Positions 1-5,742 of a stretch of 6,654 nucleotides of DNA are shown here, piece by piece. The translations under genes were made by a program, and so were the position numbers. The stretch spans positions 9,649 through 16,302 of the forward strand of contig DBRO01000028.1 of assembly GCA_002306005.1 (NCBI GenBank), given 5' to 3'. The notes below the pieces were generated by a model. The model saw nothing but the letters and a program-made list of their open reading frames with translations. It was not told the origin of the DNA and made no database searches. The first letter of the stretch is position 1. Every line of letters begins with the position of its first letter. Source of the stretch: Ruminococcus sp. UBA1366 (GTDB taxonomy: Bacteria > Bacillota > Clostridia > Oscillospirales > Ruminococcaceae).

Positions 1-312
1 GGGGAGGGAATTTTGTGCAAGCCTGCCAAAAAGATAGTCCGCGACGGTTTGGTTGGTTTCTTCTACCATAAGCTGGCGGATATCCTCTTGCGCTTGCTCA
101 TATTCCTCCAGCTCCTGCACATCTGCCGAAGCTGGCAGAGTGAGGGTAATTTCCCCGCGCATAAACGGCGCGGCAACCGCCATGAGCATGGTCATGGAAA
201 AAATCAGCCGCATGGTTTTACGAAGGCGCTCGCCCGTTAACACTGAATCGGCAAGCGAAAGTGCAATTCCAATAAAGCACGCGGCAATGACTGCCGCTTT
301 AAAAACTTCCAT
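1..312 (-). CDS. spoIIIAF: Stage III sporulation protein AF, N-terminal half (cut by window edge)
   Basis: Mother-cell membrane protein of the SpoIIIA complex, needed with SpoIIQ for the mother cell-forespore channel and late forespore gene expression. The frame is open for 104 residues from an ATG at 312 to base 1, so the C-terminal half lies outside the window (the B. subtilis protein is about 206 residues). Two hydrophobic segments are visible, about residues 4-22 and 33-51, followed by an acidic, helix-prone stretch (about 62-90), which fits the SpoIIIAF layout of two membrane helices and a soluble C-terminal domain. An SD (GGGGAG, about 325-320) sits at good spacing, and the start lies 13 bases after the spoIIIAE stop. 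The call rests on gene order plus topology; the sequence itself is weakly conserved. Confidence 0.85.
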   Translation of the reverse strand, partial: MEVFKAAVIAACFIGIALSLADSVLTGERLRKTMRLIFSMTMLMAVAAPFMRGEITLTLPASADVQELEEYEQAQEDIRQLMVEETNQTVADYLFGRLAQNSLP

Positions 313-325
313 CCGCACTCTCCCC

Positions 326-1465
326 TTACGTAATTCCCATGGACAGCATTAAGATAACCGCGGTGGAAACGATAAAAACCAGCCCAAAGCATACGACGGC
401 GCTCAGCAAAATCGTCAGCACGGCGTTCAAGCTTTGCAGAAGTCCGTTCAGTTGTTTTTCGCCCAACATCCCGCTGATGACGCTTGCCAGAAACACGGCG
501 AATTTGACGCATAAAATAACAGCAACCGGGCGCAGAACCATAACCAGCAGCGCAATAATACCAATTCCGCCCACGCCGGCGCGAATGACGCCGAGGCTTG
601 CGCGAACGGTGGTATAGGCATCCGAAACAGAACTACCTACAACAGGAATAAAGCTGGATGCGGCAAATTTCGCGGTGCGGATACCCACAGAATCGGCGGA
701 GCTTCCAATGACGGATTGAATGGTCAGCAGTCCGGTAAAAATCGTCATGCCGATACCCAGCACCCAAACTACGATTTTTTTGACTCCCTCTACAAATCCG
801 CCATAGGAGAACAGTCCGCTCATGGGCTGAACAATTGCAAAGGCGGTGAGCAGTCCCAGAAAGGGCAGAACCAATGCGGAAGTGAGGTAGCCGAGCAGTT
901 CGCAGACGGTAAAAATTAAAACATAGTAGCTGCCTGCGGCGGCGGGAGATGCACTGGTTGCCGCAACGCTGGAAAACACCGGTATGTAGGCAAGCATAAA
1001 GCTTTGCATTTCCGAAAGTGCTGTGAGGGCGTACTCCATGCTCCGCACAATTTCATCGTACATAAGCGTGACGGCAGTAAGCACGCCGACAAGCTCGAAG
1101 GTCTTTGTCACGGAACTGCCCTCCGGCACCATGGATTTCGCCAGTGCGCAAATGAGCGCCACAGCGATTAATTTCCCCAACAGGGTGAGCGGCTTGGTGA
1201 TTTCCTCCCGCAGAAGTTCTAAAAAATGCAGGAGATAGTCCTTGATGCCGGTATCGGTTATCCCCTGCGGGTTTTCCATGGAGATGTCGTGCTCGTCCAA
1301 AAAATCTGCGGTTTCGTGATTTAAATTTTCTTCCAGTTCGCTGTCCATGCGCTCGGTGATTTCCTCATAGGTCGGGTTTTCCTCCTGCGTTTGCGCCGCC
1401 GCGGGCAGGGCAAAGAAAAACACCGTCAAAAACATTAGCAGGATACAAACAAATTTTTGTTTCAT
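326..1465 (-). CDS. spoIIIAE: Stage III sporulation protein AE
   Basis: Polytopic membrane protein of the SpoIIIA-SpoIIQ complex, made in the mother cell and placed in the membrane around the forespore. It has 379 residues (B. subtilis about 399). The N-terminus is a clear signal peptide: MKQK, a hydrophobic core at about 5-20, and an AAA|Q cleavage-like site near residue 24. An acidic extracytoplasmic stretch (about 28-90) follows. Hydrophobic segments then lie at about 93-112, 122-140, 153-171, 179-211 (probably two), 229-250, 300-330 and 345-376. The part around 255-295 is small-residue rich and includes FIPVVGSSVSDAY, which I recognise as typical of the family. The start is supported by AAAGGA at 1480-1475, nine bases upstream. 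It is fifth in the operon, 30 bases after spoIIIAD. Its exact biochemical role is not settled in the family. Confidence 0.96.
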   Translation of the reverse strand: MKQKFVCILLMFLTVFFFALPAAAQTQEENPTYEEITERMDSELEENLNHETADFLDEHDISMENPQGITDTGIKDYLLHFLELLREEITKPLTLLGKLIAVALICALAKSMVPEGSSVTKTFELVGVLTAVTLMYDEIVRSMEYALTALSEMQSFMLAYIPVFSSVAATSASPAAAGSYYVLIFTVCELLGYLTSALVLPFLGLLTAFAIVQPMSGLFSYGGFVEGVKKIVVWVLGIGMTIFTGLLTIQSVIGSSADSVGIRTAKFAASSFIPVVGSSVSDAYTTVRASLGVIRAGVGGIGIIALLVMVLRPVAVILCVKFAVFLASVISGMLGEKQLNGLLQSLNAVLTILLSAVVCFGLVFIVSTAVILMLSMGIT

Positions 1466-1495
1466 CTTTTCCCGTCCTTTATATTCCCATGATAC

Positions 1496-1882
1496 TTATC
1501 CCAGCAACGCATCGATAATAGCAATGACAGCGGAAAACAGCGGCATTGCAACAACCAGCAAGGCAAGCTTTCCGGCAAGCTCCAGCTGAGAACCAAGGGC
1601 ATTTTCGCCGTTATCGCGGCAAATATCCACAGCAAGCTGGGTAACAAAGCAGATACCAAGAGATTTCAAAATAATTTTTAAATAGCTTTCGTCAATGCCT
1701 GCTTTGTCAAACAAAGAGCCGGACAACGCAAGCACTTCTTTGACATCGCCCAGCACGCTGAGCACGACATATCCCGAACAAAGCAGAATCACTACTGCGG
1801 CAATTTCACGGTTGTCGCGCTCGATGATTTTCGCGATAACCGTAACCAGAAGGCAAAGACCGGCAAGGGCGACAACAGTCAT
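1496..1882 (-). CDS. spoIIIAD: Stage III sporulation protein AD
   Basis: Small integral membrane protein of the SpoIIIA complex, 128 residues (family about 130). Hydrophobic segments lie at about 3-19, 27-45, 72-86 and 104-127. The strongest family signature is at about 74-106: a GICFVTQLA stretch, then the CRDNGE motif (88-93), then ELAGK (101-105). SpoIIIAD and the smaller SpoIIIAC belong to one related family, and this gene follows spoIIIAC directly. The start at 1882 is preceded by AAAGGAAAG at about ten bases. The gap to spoIIIAC is 29 bases and to spoIIIAE 30 bases. In the complex it is thought to act with AB, AC and AE in the mother-cell-derived membrane; the molecular job is inferred, not proven. 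Confidence 0.96.
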   Translation of the reverse strand: MTVVALAGLCLLVTVIAKIIERDNREIAAVVILLCSGYVVLSVLGDVKEVLALSGSLFDKAGIDESYLKIILKSLGICFVTQLAVDICRDNGENALGSQLELAGKLALLVVAMPLFSAVIAIIDALLG

Positions 1883-1911
1883 GGTAATCTTTCCTTTCCT
1901 TGCACGGCGCG

Positions 1912-2109
1912 TTAGTACAGCCCGAAGATTTCTTTAATAGAATCAAACAGACTGCCGATTTCCTTTACGATCATCATCAGCACGACAATGAGTCCGGCAA
2001 GGGTCGTCATCATGGCTTGTTCCTCGCGTTCGGCACGTTTGAGCAGTTGGTTTAATACCGCAACAATGATACCGATTGCCGCAATTTTAAAAATTAAATC
2101 CACTTCCAT
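1912..2109 (-). CDS. spoIIIAC: Stage III sporulation protein AC
   Basis: Very small membrane protein of the SpoIIIA complex, 65 residues, the usual family length (about 65-68). It has two membrane helices, about residues 5-22 and 33-52, joined by a charged loop (LLKRAEREEQA, 22-32) characteristic of SpoIIIAC. The C-terminal tail (53-65) is short and amphipathic. The start ATG at 2109 has AAAGGA about 11 bases upstream, inside the 21-base gap after spoIIIAB. It shares fold and ancestry with SpoIIIAD, which comes next. Expression should follow the sigma-E promoter ahead of spoIIIAA. No abnormality is seen. Confidence 0.96.
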   Translation of the reverse strand: MEVDLIFKIAAIGIIVAVLNQLLKRAEREEQAMMTTLAGLIVVLMMIVKEIGSLFDSIKEIFGLY

Positions 2110-2130
2110 GCGTTCTCTTTTCCTTTCCCG

Positions 2131-2625
2131 CTAGATCAATAAAATGGACAGAAACACGCCCGACAGCACCCCCAACGAACGATACAGCCGAAAGCTGGAG
2201 CGGCTTTTTTCTGTGAGCTGTTCCAAAGAACGCGCAAAGCCTGTCCGGTACATTTGCGTGAGCGAAAGCTGTCCGGCGGTATCGCTTGTGCCAAATTCCC
2301 CAAAAAAGCGGCTGAGCTGTTCCTGCTCGTCCGCGCTCAAAGCACAGTCCCATTCGGCAATGTGCGACTGGATTTCTTCCCGCGCAGTATAGGGCGAAAC
2401 CGGTCTTTGCAGAAATTCCAATGTTCCCAGTTCCTTCGTTTGAGATAGCCTTGTCAGGGTTTCTTCCAAAGTATACGCGCTGTATTGCAGGAAAATGACG
2501 ATTTCATCCAGCATATGCAAAATGGCTTTCAGCTCCCGTATCCGTGCGGCAAGAGCATCGGAAAAGCCCTTTGCTATCAGCGTGGTGCAGGCAATCAGCA
2601 CGCCGCAGAGCAGGAGTTTCAACAT
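2131..2625 (-). CDS. spoIIIAB: Stage III sporulation protein AB
   Basis: Membrane protein of the SpoIIIA complex, 164 residues (B. subtilis 171). It resembles the GspF/PilC class of inner-membrane platform proteins and is thought to partner the ATPase SpoIIIAA, as GspF partners GspE. An N-terminal hydrophobic segment (about 1-19) serves as signal or anchor. A helical, charged middle (25-145) includes an EI-x5-Y motif (41-48) and the family signature FGEFGTSDTAGQ (108-119). The protein ends in a C-terminal membrane helix (about 148-164). The start at 2625 is fixed by a strong SD, GAGGTG (2636-2631), five bases upstream, which falls in the 20-base gap after spoIIIAA. Confidence 0.95.
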   Translation of the reverse strand: MLKLLLCGVLIACTTLIAKGFSDALAARIRELKAILHMLDEIVIFLQYSAYTLEETLTRLSQTKELGTLEFLQRPVSPYTAREEIQSHIAEWDCALSADEQEQLSRFFGEFGTSDTAGQLSLTQMYRTGFARSLEQLTEKSRSSFRLYRSLGVLSGVFLSILLI

Positions 2626-2645
2626 AACAGCACCTCAATACTTCT

Positions 2646-3593
2646 TTATTTTTCCCCGACTTTTATTAAGCGGTACAGCCTGCCGCAGAGCGTGCCGGTT
2701 CCCAAAACCGCTACATAATCAAAGAGATTTTCCTTGAGCAGTTTGCCGACAACCGGGCGGCGCTTTGCGTCCTCGTAGCCTGCTGCGTGCGTGGAGGCAA
2801 TGAGTTTTACGCCGGAATTAAAGGCATATTCCAATGCGCGGAAGTCCTCTTTTGAGCCGATTTCATCACATACCAAAACATTCGGCGACATGACGCGGAT
2901 CGCTGTCATAATGCCGTCGTACTTCGTATAGGAATGAAACACATCGGTATGCATGCCGATCTCGTTCTGGGCAATACCGCTGGCTGTGGCGGCAATTTCG
3001 TTGCGTTCATCAATCACAGAAAGACGATGGTTTTGGCTTAACTGTCGGCACAAATCACGCAGGACCGTTGTTTTTCCGCTGGAAGGCGGTCCTACCAGCA
3101 ACAGGCTTTTTGCGCCGGTATCAAACACGCGCTGGATGATTTCATTCGCACAGCCGTGGATTTCCCGCGCGATCCGGATATTCACGGATGAAATATGTTT
3201 AACCGTTTCCACGGCGTTTTCTTTGGCGGGATTGACTACTGCTGTGCCGCAGAAGCCAACGCGGTTTCCGCCGCTGATGGTGATATAGCCCTGTGAGATT
3301 TCCCGCGCAAAGCTATGAATAGAATTATGAAAGGCTTTTTGGAACGTGGTGTCGATGTCGGCTTGCGTGACCGGCACAGCTTCGGTTTCTTGATTGACCA
3401 ATCTGCCATCCTTTGTGACGAAGTACTCCTTATCAAAAATCGTCACGGACAGGTATTTCCCCGCACGCAGGCGGATTTCCTGTATGCGGCGCGACTCGAT
3501 TTCGGGAATGAATTCCACTGCGCCGCGGATTTCCGGACTAAGCACGGGAAACACATGACTGAGTTTGGTGATTTCTTTTTCCATTGTAATCAT
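2646..3593 (-). CDS. spoIIIAA: Stage III sporulation protein AA, secretion-type ATPase
   Basis: Cytoplasmic ATPase of the SpoIIIA system, related to type II/IV secretion ATPases (GspE/VirB11 group) and to R3H-linked AAA proteins. It is expected to power assembly or transport at the mother cell-forespore channel. It has 315 residues (B. subtilis 307). Walker A is GPPSSGKT (168-175). Walker B is the hydrophobic run ending in CDEIG (242-246). A STHA motif (267-270) follows, as expected for the sensor region. The N-terminal part (about 35-125) carries the conserved EIRLRAGK stretch (39-46) and the ISGGNRVGFCG stretch (106-116). The start at 3593 has AAAGG nine bases upstream (3607-3603), which favours it over the internal ATG three codons later. 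It is the first gene of the operon, with a sigma-E-like promoter about 40 bases upstream. Confidence 0.97.
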   Translation of the reverse strand: MITMEKEITKLSHVFPVLSPEIRGAVEFIPEIESRRIQEIRLRAGKYLSVTIFDKEYFVTKDGRLVNQETEAVPVTQADIDTTFQKAFHNSIHSFAREISQGYITISGGNRVGFCGTAVVNPAKENAVETVKHISSVNIRIAREIHGCANEIIQRVFDTGAKSLLLVGPPSSGKTTVLRDLCRQLSQNHRLSVIDERNEIAATASGIAQNEIGMHTDVFHSYTKYDGIMTAIRVMSPNVLVCDEIGSKEDFRALEYAFNSGVKLIASTHAAGYEDAKRRPVVGKLLKENLFDYVAVLGTGTLCGRLYRLIKVGEK

Positions 3594-3630
3594 AGCGATT
3601 TTCCTTTCTGTGAAAGTTTGTCCTTATCAA

Positions 3631-3659
3631 ACTATATGTGCTTACGCGGAAAACTATGC
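3631..3659 (-). promoter_or_regulatory. Sigma-E-like promoter of the spoIIIA operon
   Basis: Read on the minus strand, GCATAGT (3659-3653) matches the sigma-E -35 pattern (KMATATT) at six of seven positions. CATATAGT (3638-3631) matches the -10 pattern (CATACAnT) at all but one defined position. The spacer is 14 bases, the usual length. Transcription would start near 3624, giving a leader of about 30 bases before spoIIIAA. The spoIIIA operon is a classic sigma-E target in B. subtilis, so context and sequence agree. The assignment is by eye against a remembered consensus. Confidence 0.72.
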
Positions 3660-3665
3660 TTTGAG

Positions 3666-3694
3666 TTGACAATCTCGGTGGAAAATGCTACAAT
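3666..3694 (+). promoter_or_regulatory. Sigma-A promoter of the CDF transporter gene
   Basis: TTGACA (3666-3671, perfect -35) and TACAAT (3689-3694, one mismatch to TATAAT) are separated by 17 bases. The -10 is preceded by TGC (3686-3688), an extended -10 element. This predicts strong vegetative transcription starting near 3701, with a leader of about 40 bases to the ATG at 3741. Its -35 lies six bases from the -35 of the divergent sigma-E-like promoter. Confidence 0.85.
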
Positions 3695-3709
3695 ATTGGT
3701 ATTCTAAAT

Positions 3710-3740
3710 AGGAGTATCGCACGGCTGTGCGCTTTTTCTT
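3710..3740 (+). promoter_or_regulatory. Leader with SD, hairpin and U-tract before the CDF start codon
   Basis: AGGAG (3710-3714) is the only good SD before the ATG at 3741, yet it is 26 bases away. Between them lies a perfect 5-bp GC-rich hairpin, CGCAC (3718-3722), loop GGCT, GTGCG (3727-3731), followed by CTTTTTCTT (3732-3740). Folding the 14-base hairpin leaves an effective SD-to-start distance of 12 bases, so the hairpin may bridge the gap and set translation. The stem plus U-run also looks like a very small intrinsic terminator. No in-frame alternative start sits nearer the SD. A regulatory function is inferred; no known riboswitch class is recognised. Confidence 0.5.
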
Positions 3741-4610
3741 ATGAACACCATTATTCGGGTTTCGGTTGTTTCTTTGGTATGCAACGCCCTTCTTTTTTTC
3801 TTAAAGCTGTTCGGCGGAATTTTCGGACATTCCAAGGCGCTGATTTCGGATGCAGTTCATTCTGCTTCTGATGTGGCGGCTTCTGTTGTGATGCTCATCG
3901 GCTTAAAATACTCCGAACGGGCGGCGGACGAAGACCACCCTTACGGGCATGAACGGCTCGAAAGTGTGACGGCGGTTCTTTTGGCAATTATCGTATTCCT
4001 GACGGGGATTGGGATTGGCTGGAGCGGTTTGCAAGGCATTCTCAGTGCAAGCTACAAACACACCACGCTGCCTTCTCTATTGGCAATTATCACTGTGGTT
4101 CTTTCCATTCTTGCCAAGGAAGGAATGTTTCGTTATACAAAAAAATATGCGCTGTCGGAAAAGTCCGACGCGCTGATGGCGGGGGCTTGGGACAACCGCA
4201 GTGATGCGCTCGCCTCTCTTGGCGGACTAGCCGGCATTATTGGCGCGCGCATGGGCTTTCCTGTGACAGACTCCCTTGCGGCGTTTGTAATATGCCTGTT
4301 GATTTTAAAAAGCGCGGTGGAAATTTTCCGCGATGCGATCAACAAGCTGGTGGACAAAAGCTGTGACGAGCTGATGGTGCGGGAAATCGCGGATTTTATT
4401 TCCGCGCAGGAGGGCGTGGTGCGCTTGGGCGACCTGAAAACCCGCTTATTCGGCAACCGAATTTATGCGGATATTGTCATAGAAGCAAACCCACAGCTTT
4501 CTTTGATTGAAGCACACAATATTGCGGAGCGCGTACACGACCATGTGGAACAGCGCTTTCCGGCGATTAAGCACTGCACGGTACACGTGGATCCAGCGAA
4601 CAGCAAATAA
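3741..4610 (+). CDS. Cation diffusion facilitator (CDF) family metal exporter
   Basis: Inner-membrane divalent metal/proton antiporter that exports transition metals (Zn, Fe, Mn, Co or Cd depending on subtype). It has 289 residues, normal for the short FieF/MamM-like group. Membrane helices lie at about 5-26, 34-56, 75-98, 110-127, 156-172 and 176-193. The transport site residues expected from YiiP map to H40 and D44 in helix 2 (HSASD) and to D151 and D155 at helix 5 (DNRSD), giving HxxxD/DxxxD. The HPYGHERLES motif (66-75) after helix 2 is a family hallmark. A cytoplasmic ferredoxin-like dimerisation domain (about 207-289) ends in TVHVDP (280-285). The metal cannot be read from these motifs. 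The gene has its own sigma-A promoter and an atypical leader. It is followed after 16 bases by an unknown gene. Confidence 0.94.
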   Translation: MNTIIRVSVVSLVCNALLFFLKLFGGIFGHSKALISDAVHSASDVAASVVMLIGLKYSERAADEDHPYGHERLESVTAVLLAIIVFLTGIGIGWSGLQGILSASYKHTTLPSLLAIITVVLSILAKEGMFRYTKKYALSEKSDALMAGAWDNRSDALASLGGLAGIIGARMGFPVTDSLAAFVICLLILKSAVEIFRDAINKLVDKSCDELMVREIADFISAQEGVVRLGDLKTRLFGNRIYADIVIEANPQLSLIEAHNIAERVHDHVEQRFPAIKHCTVHVDPANSK

Positions 4611-4626
4611 AAAAAGGAGCAGTAAC

Positions 4627-5151
4627 ATGATCCTACTACATTGGCACGGTGCATTACAGCAGAAGATTGTGAACGCAAAAAAGTTTTTCCGGATTGGCTT
4701 TTGTGAGGAATTACAAGCCTATATTATGGAAACAAACGTAGCTTGGATTGCAAACTATGACCGCTACTATGCGATTTCCGAAGAAGATTTCAGGAATTAT
4801 GAAACCGCGCCGGAGCGCTTCTGCGAAAAATACAGCCGCGAAATTGGGCAGAGACAGGATTGCTTTACGGAGAATTTCATTGGTTCTTCGGCACTTCGCG
4901 ATTATGACGGACGTATTGGGTTTCAGAATGAATATCCTGCTGCGAGAAAAAATCCGTTTGCAGGTTATGGGTATGCACACGGCATTTTATATGCGCATAT
5001 TGTATGGAAAAACGGCGAATTTTTTGTTCCGCCGATACAAAAAACACAAAAGCAAAACGACGAATGGGTTTATCCGCTTCGTGAAAGCTGTACGCTGTTA
5101 CGGGATTCATCCGGTATGCCGCTTTGCTATTGTTTGAATGCCAGCCAATAA
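4627..5151 (+). CDS. Uncharacterised 174-residue protein downstream of the CDF gene
   Basis: I do not recognise this protein. The ATG at 4627 is chosen because AGGAG (4615-4619) lies seven bases upstream, directly after the CDF stop; the frame is open further upstream, but those codons overlap the CDF gene and lack an SD. It appears soluble, with no signal peptide or membrane helix, and is rich in aromatic residues (many Tyr, Phe and Trp). It has six cysteines (26, 66, 79, 155, 167, 169), including a CYC near the end, and an HxH at residues 5-7; a metal or redox role is possible but unproven. A glycine/aromatic stretch at 111-118 (FAGYGYAH) is the most motif-like part. The 16-base gap and absence of a terminator or promoter suggest co-transcription with the CDF gene. 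It is more AT-rich in feel than its neighbours. Confidence 0.8.
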   Translation: MILLHWHGALQQKIVNAKKFFRIGFCEELQAYIMETNVAWIANYDRYYAISEEDFRNYETAPERFCEKYSREIGQRQDCFTENFIGSSALRDYDGRIGFQNEYPAARKNPFAGYGYAHGILYAHIVWKNGEFFVPPIQKTQKQNDEWVYPLRESCTLLRDSSGMPLCYCLNASQ

Positions 5152-5175
5152 AAAGAGACGCCATTTGGAGCGCTC
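5152..5175 (+). other. Terminator-like hairpin lacking its U-tract (possible insertion junction)
   Basis: Immediately after the stop of the 174-residue gene comes an A-run, then GAG-A-CGC (5155-5161), loop, and GCG-CTC (5170-5175). These form a 6-bp stem with one bulged A. The A-run on the 5' side would normally mirror a T-run on the 3' side, but the sequence continues ACTTAGGG. This is what remains when foreign DNA enters a terminator near its 3' arm. It could equally be a decayed terminator or chance. Confidence 0.4.
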
Positions 5176-5206
5176 ACTTAGGGATTATAGAAAACAACGA
5201 TAATTT

Positions 5207-5223
5207 TTGAGTGACGTCCTCAA
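5207..5223. repeat. 17-bp imperfect palindrome
   Basis: TTGAG (5207-5211), one extra T, GACGTC (5213-5218) and CTCAA (5219-5223). The arms are perfectly complementary and the centre GACGTC is itself a palindrome; only the single T breaks symmetry. It lies in the presumed chromosome-element boundary, so it could be a binding site for a dimeric protein such as the recombinase or a repressor. Function is inferred from position only. Confidence 0.4.
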
Positions 5224-5236
5224 GCGGTGCCAACAG

Positions 5237-5280
5237 AAAGACCACACAACAGGCTACAATGTCTGCTGTGTGGTCTTTTT
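5237..5280. terminator. Strong intrinsic terminator, best in the plus direction
   Basis: A perfect 12-bp stem pairs AAAGACCACACA (5237-5248) with its complement at 5267-5278. One A-C mismatch and three more pairs (CAG 5250-5252 with CTG 5263-5265) close on a 10-base loop. On the plus strand it ends in TTTTT (5276-5280), so it would stop transcription from the CDF operon before it runs against the recombinase genes. On the minus strand it lies 37 bases after the 140-residue gene, with a weaker tail (TTTCTG), and may also end that transcript. Confidence 0.85.
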
Positions 5281-5284
5281 CTAT

Positions 5285-5298
5285 ATCACCACCTTTCT
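5285..5298 (-). promoter_or_regulatory. Orphan extended Shine-Dalgarno sequence without a gene
   Basis: Read on the minus strand, AGAAAGGTGGTGAT matches the complement of the 16S rRNA 3' end (AGAAAGGAGGTGAT) at 13 of 14 positions. It lies 19 bases after the stop of the 140-residue gene and is followed within a few bases by the terminator stem. No ATG, GTG or TTG start with a meaningful frame follows at working distance. It looks like the ribosome binding site of a lost next gene. Confidence 0.5.
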
Positions 5299-5317
5299 GT
5301 GATGCCACAATTACCGC

Positions 5318-5740
5318 TTATTCAGCCTTTGCCACATTGTTGCGGAAATTGGACTCTTCGGCTGTGGTCATATCGTAATACATGACACGATTCTCAGCAT
5401 CGTACTCACCGGTCACCTTGTAACGCTTCTTGGTATCGAAATCGGGAATCATCGCAACGATAACATCACGCAGATTCTTGTTGCCACAGGAGAGCGTAGC
5501 GGTCTGCTCGGCTCTCGGCTTGGAGAACGGAGTAGCCTTGGCCTCGTTGCCCTTGCAGACACGGATTGCGAACACCTTGTGTGCAGCGTCCAAGCAGTAC
5601 TGGACATTCTGCGGGTAGTTCAAGTCCTCCAGAACACGCTTGCTGAAGGTGATGCCGTTCTGGTTGATGAAGATGTCAGGGGTCGCATTAGTGTTGATGT
5701 CGATAACCTCAAGGTTGATAGTAGAAAAATTGATAGCCAT
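5318..5740 (-). CDS. Uncharacterised 140-residue protein paired with the recombinase
   Basis: I do not recognise a named family. The start at 5740 comes two bases after the recombinase stop, and its SD (AAAGGA, 5756-5751) lies inside the last recombinase codons, so the two genes are transcribed together and probably translationally coupled. The protein is soluble, near charge-neutral, with three scattered cysteines (49, 62, 85) and no zinc motif. The segment 29-62 (starting GITFSKRVLEDL) has a strand-helix-strand-strand look similar to small DNA-binding or phage accessory proteins. A second strand-rich part (about 103-123) follows, then a charged tail. Given its position it may help the recombinase, for example as a directionality factor, or act elsewhere in the element; this is inference only. 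Confidence 0.85.
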   Translation of the reverse strand: MAINFSTINLEVIDINTNATPDIFINQNGITFSKRVLEDLNYPQNVQYCLDAAHKVFAIRVCKGNEAKATPFSKPRAEQTATLSCGNKNLRDVIVAMIPDFDTKKRYKVTGEYDAENRVMYYDMTTAEESNFRNNVAKAE

Positions 5741-5742
5741 AA

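Noticed and set aside
3315..3707. Long plus-strand open frame of 130 codons opposite spoIIIAA.
   Set aside because: It is antisense to a clearly conserved gene, runs across both divergent promoters, has no SD and its translation looks like a shadow.
3695..3740. Possible known metal or guanidine riboswitch in the CDF leader (yybP-ykoY, NiCo, mini-ykkC).
   Set aside because: The leader from the predicted start is only about 40 bases with one 5-bp hairpin and a GGCT loop. The first two classes are much longer and mini-ykkC needs two hairpins with ACGR loops.
4507..4626. Upstream extension of the 174-residue gene to an ATG at 4507.
   Set aside because: It would overlap the CDF coding region by about 100 bases, has no SD, and the ATG at 4627 has an ideal SD.
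4877..5164. Minus-strand open frame of 95 codons opposite the 174-residue gene.
   Set aside because: The plus-strand gene has the SD and operon context; this frame has no support and begins in the hairpin region.
5285..5303. Short inverted repeat ATCAC/GTGAT with a 9-base loop.
   Set aside because: Five AT-rich pairs over a 9-base loop is weak; the left arm is better explained as part of the SD-like sequence.
5174..5317. In-frame open extension of 47 codons after the stop of the 140-residue gene, including a possible GTG-started 44-residue peptide (5308-5174).
   Set aside because: The length is expected by chance, it runs through the terminator stem, has no good SD for the GTG, and the product resembles nothing I know.
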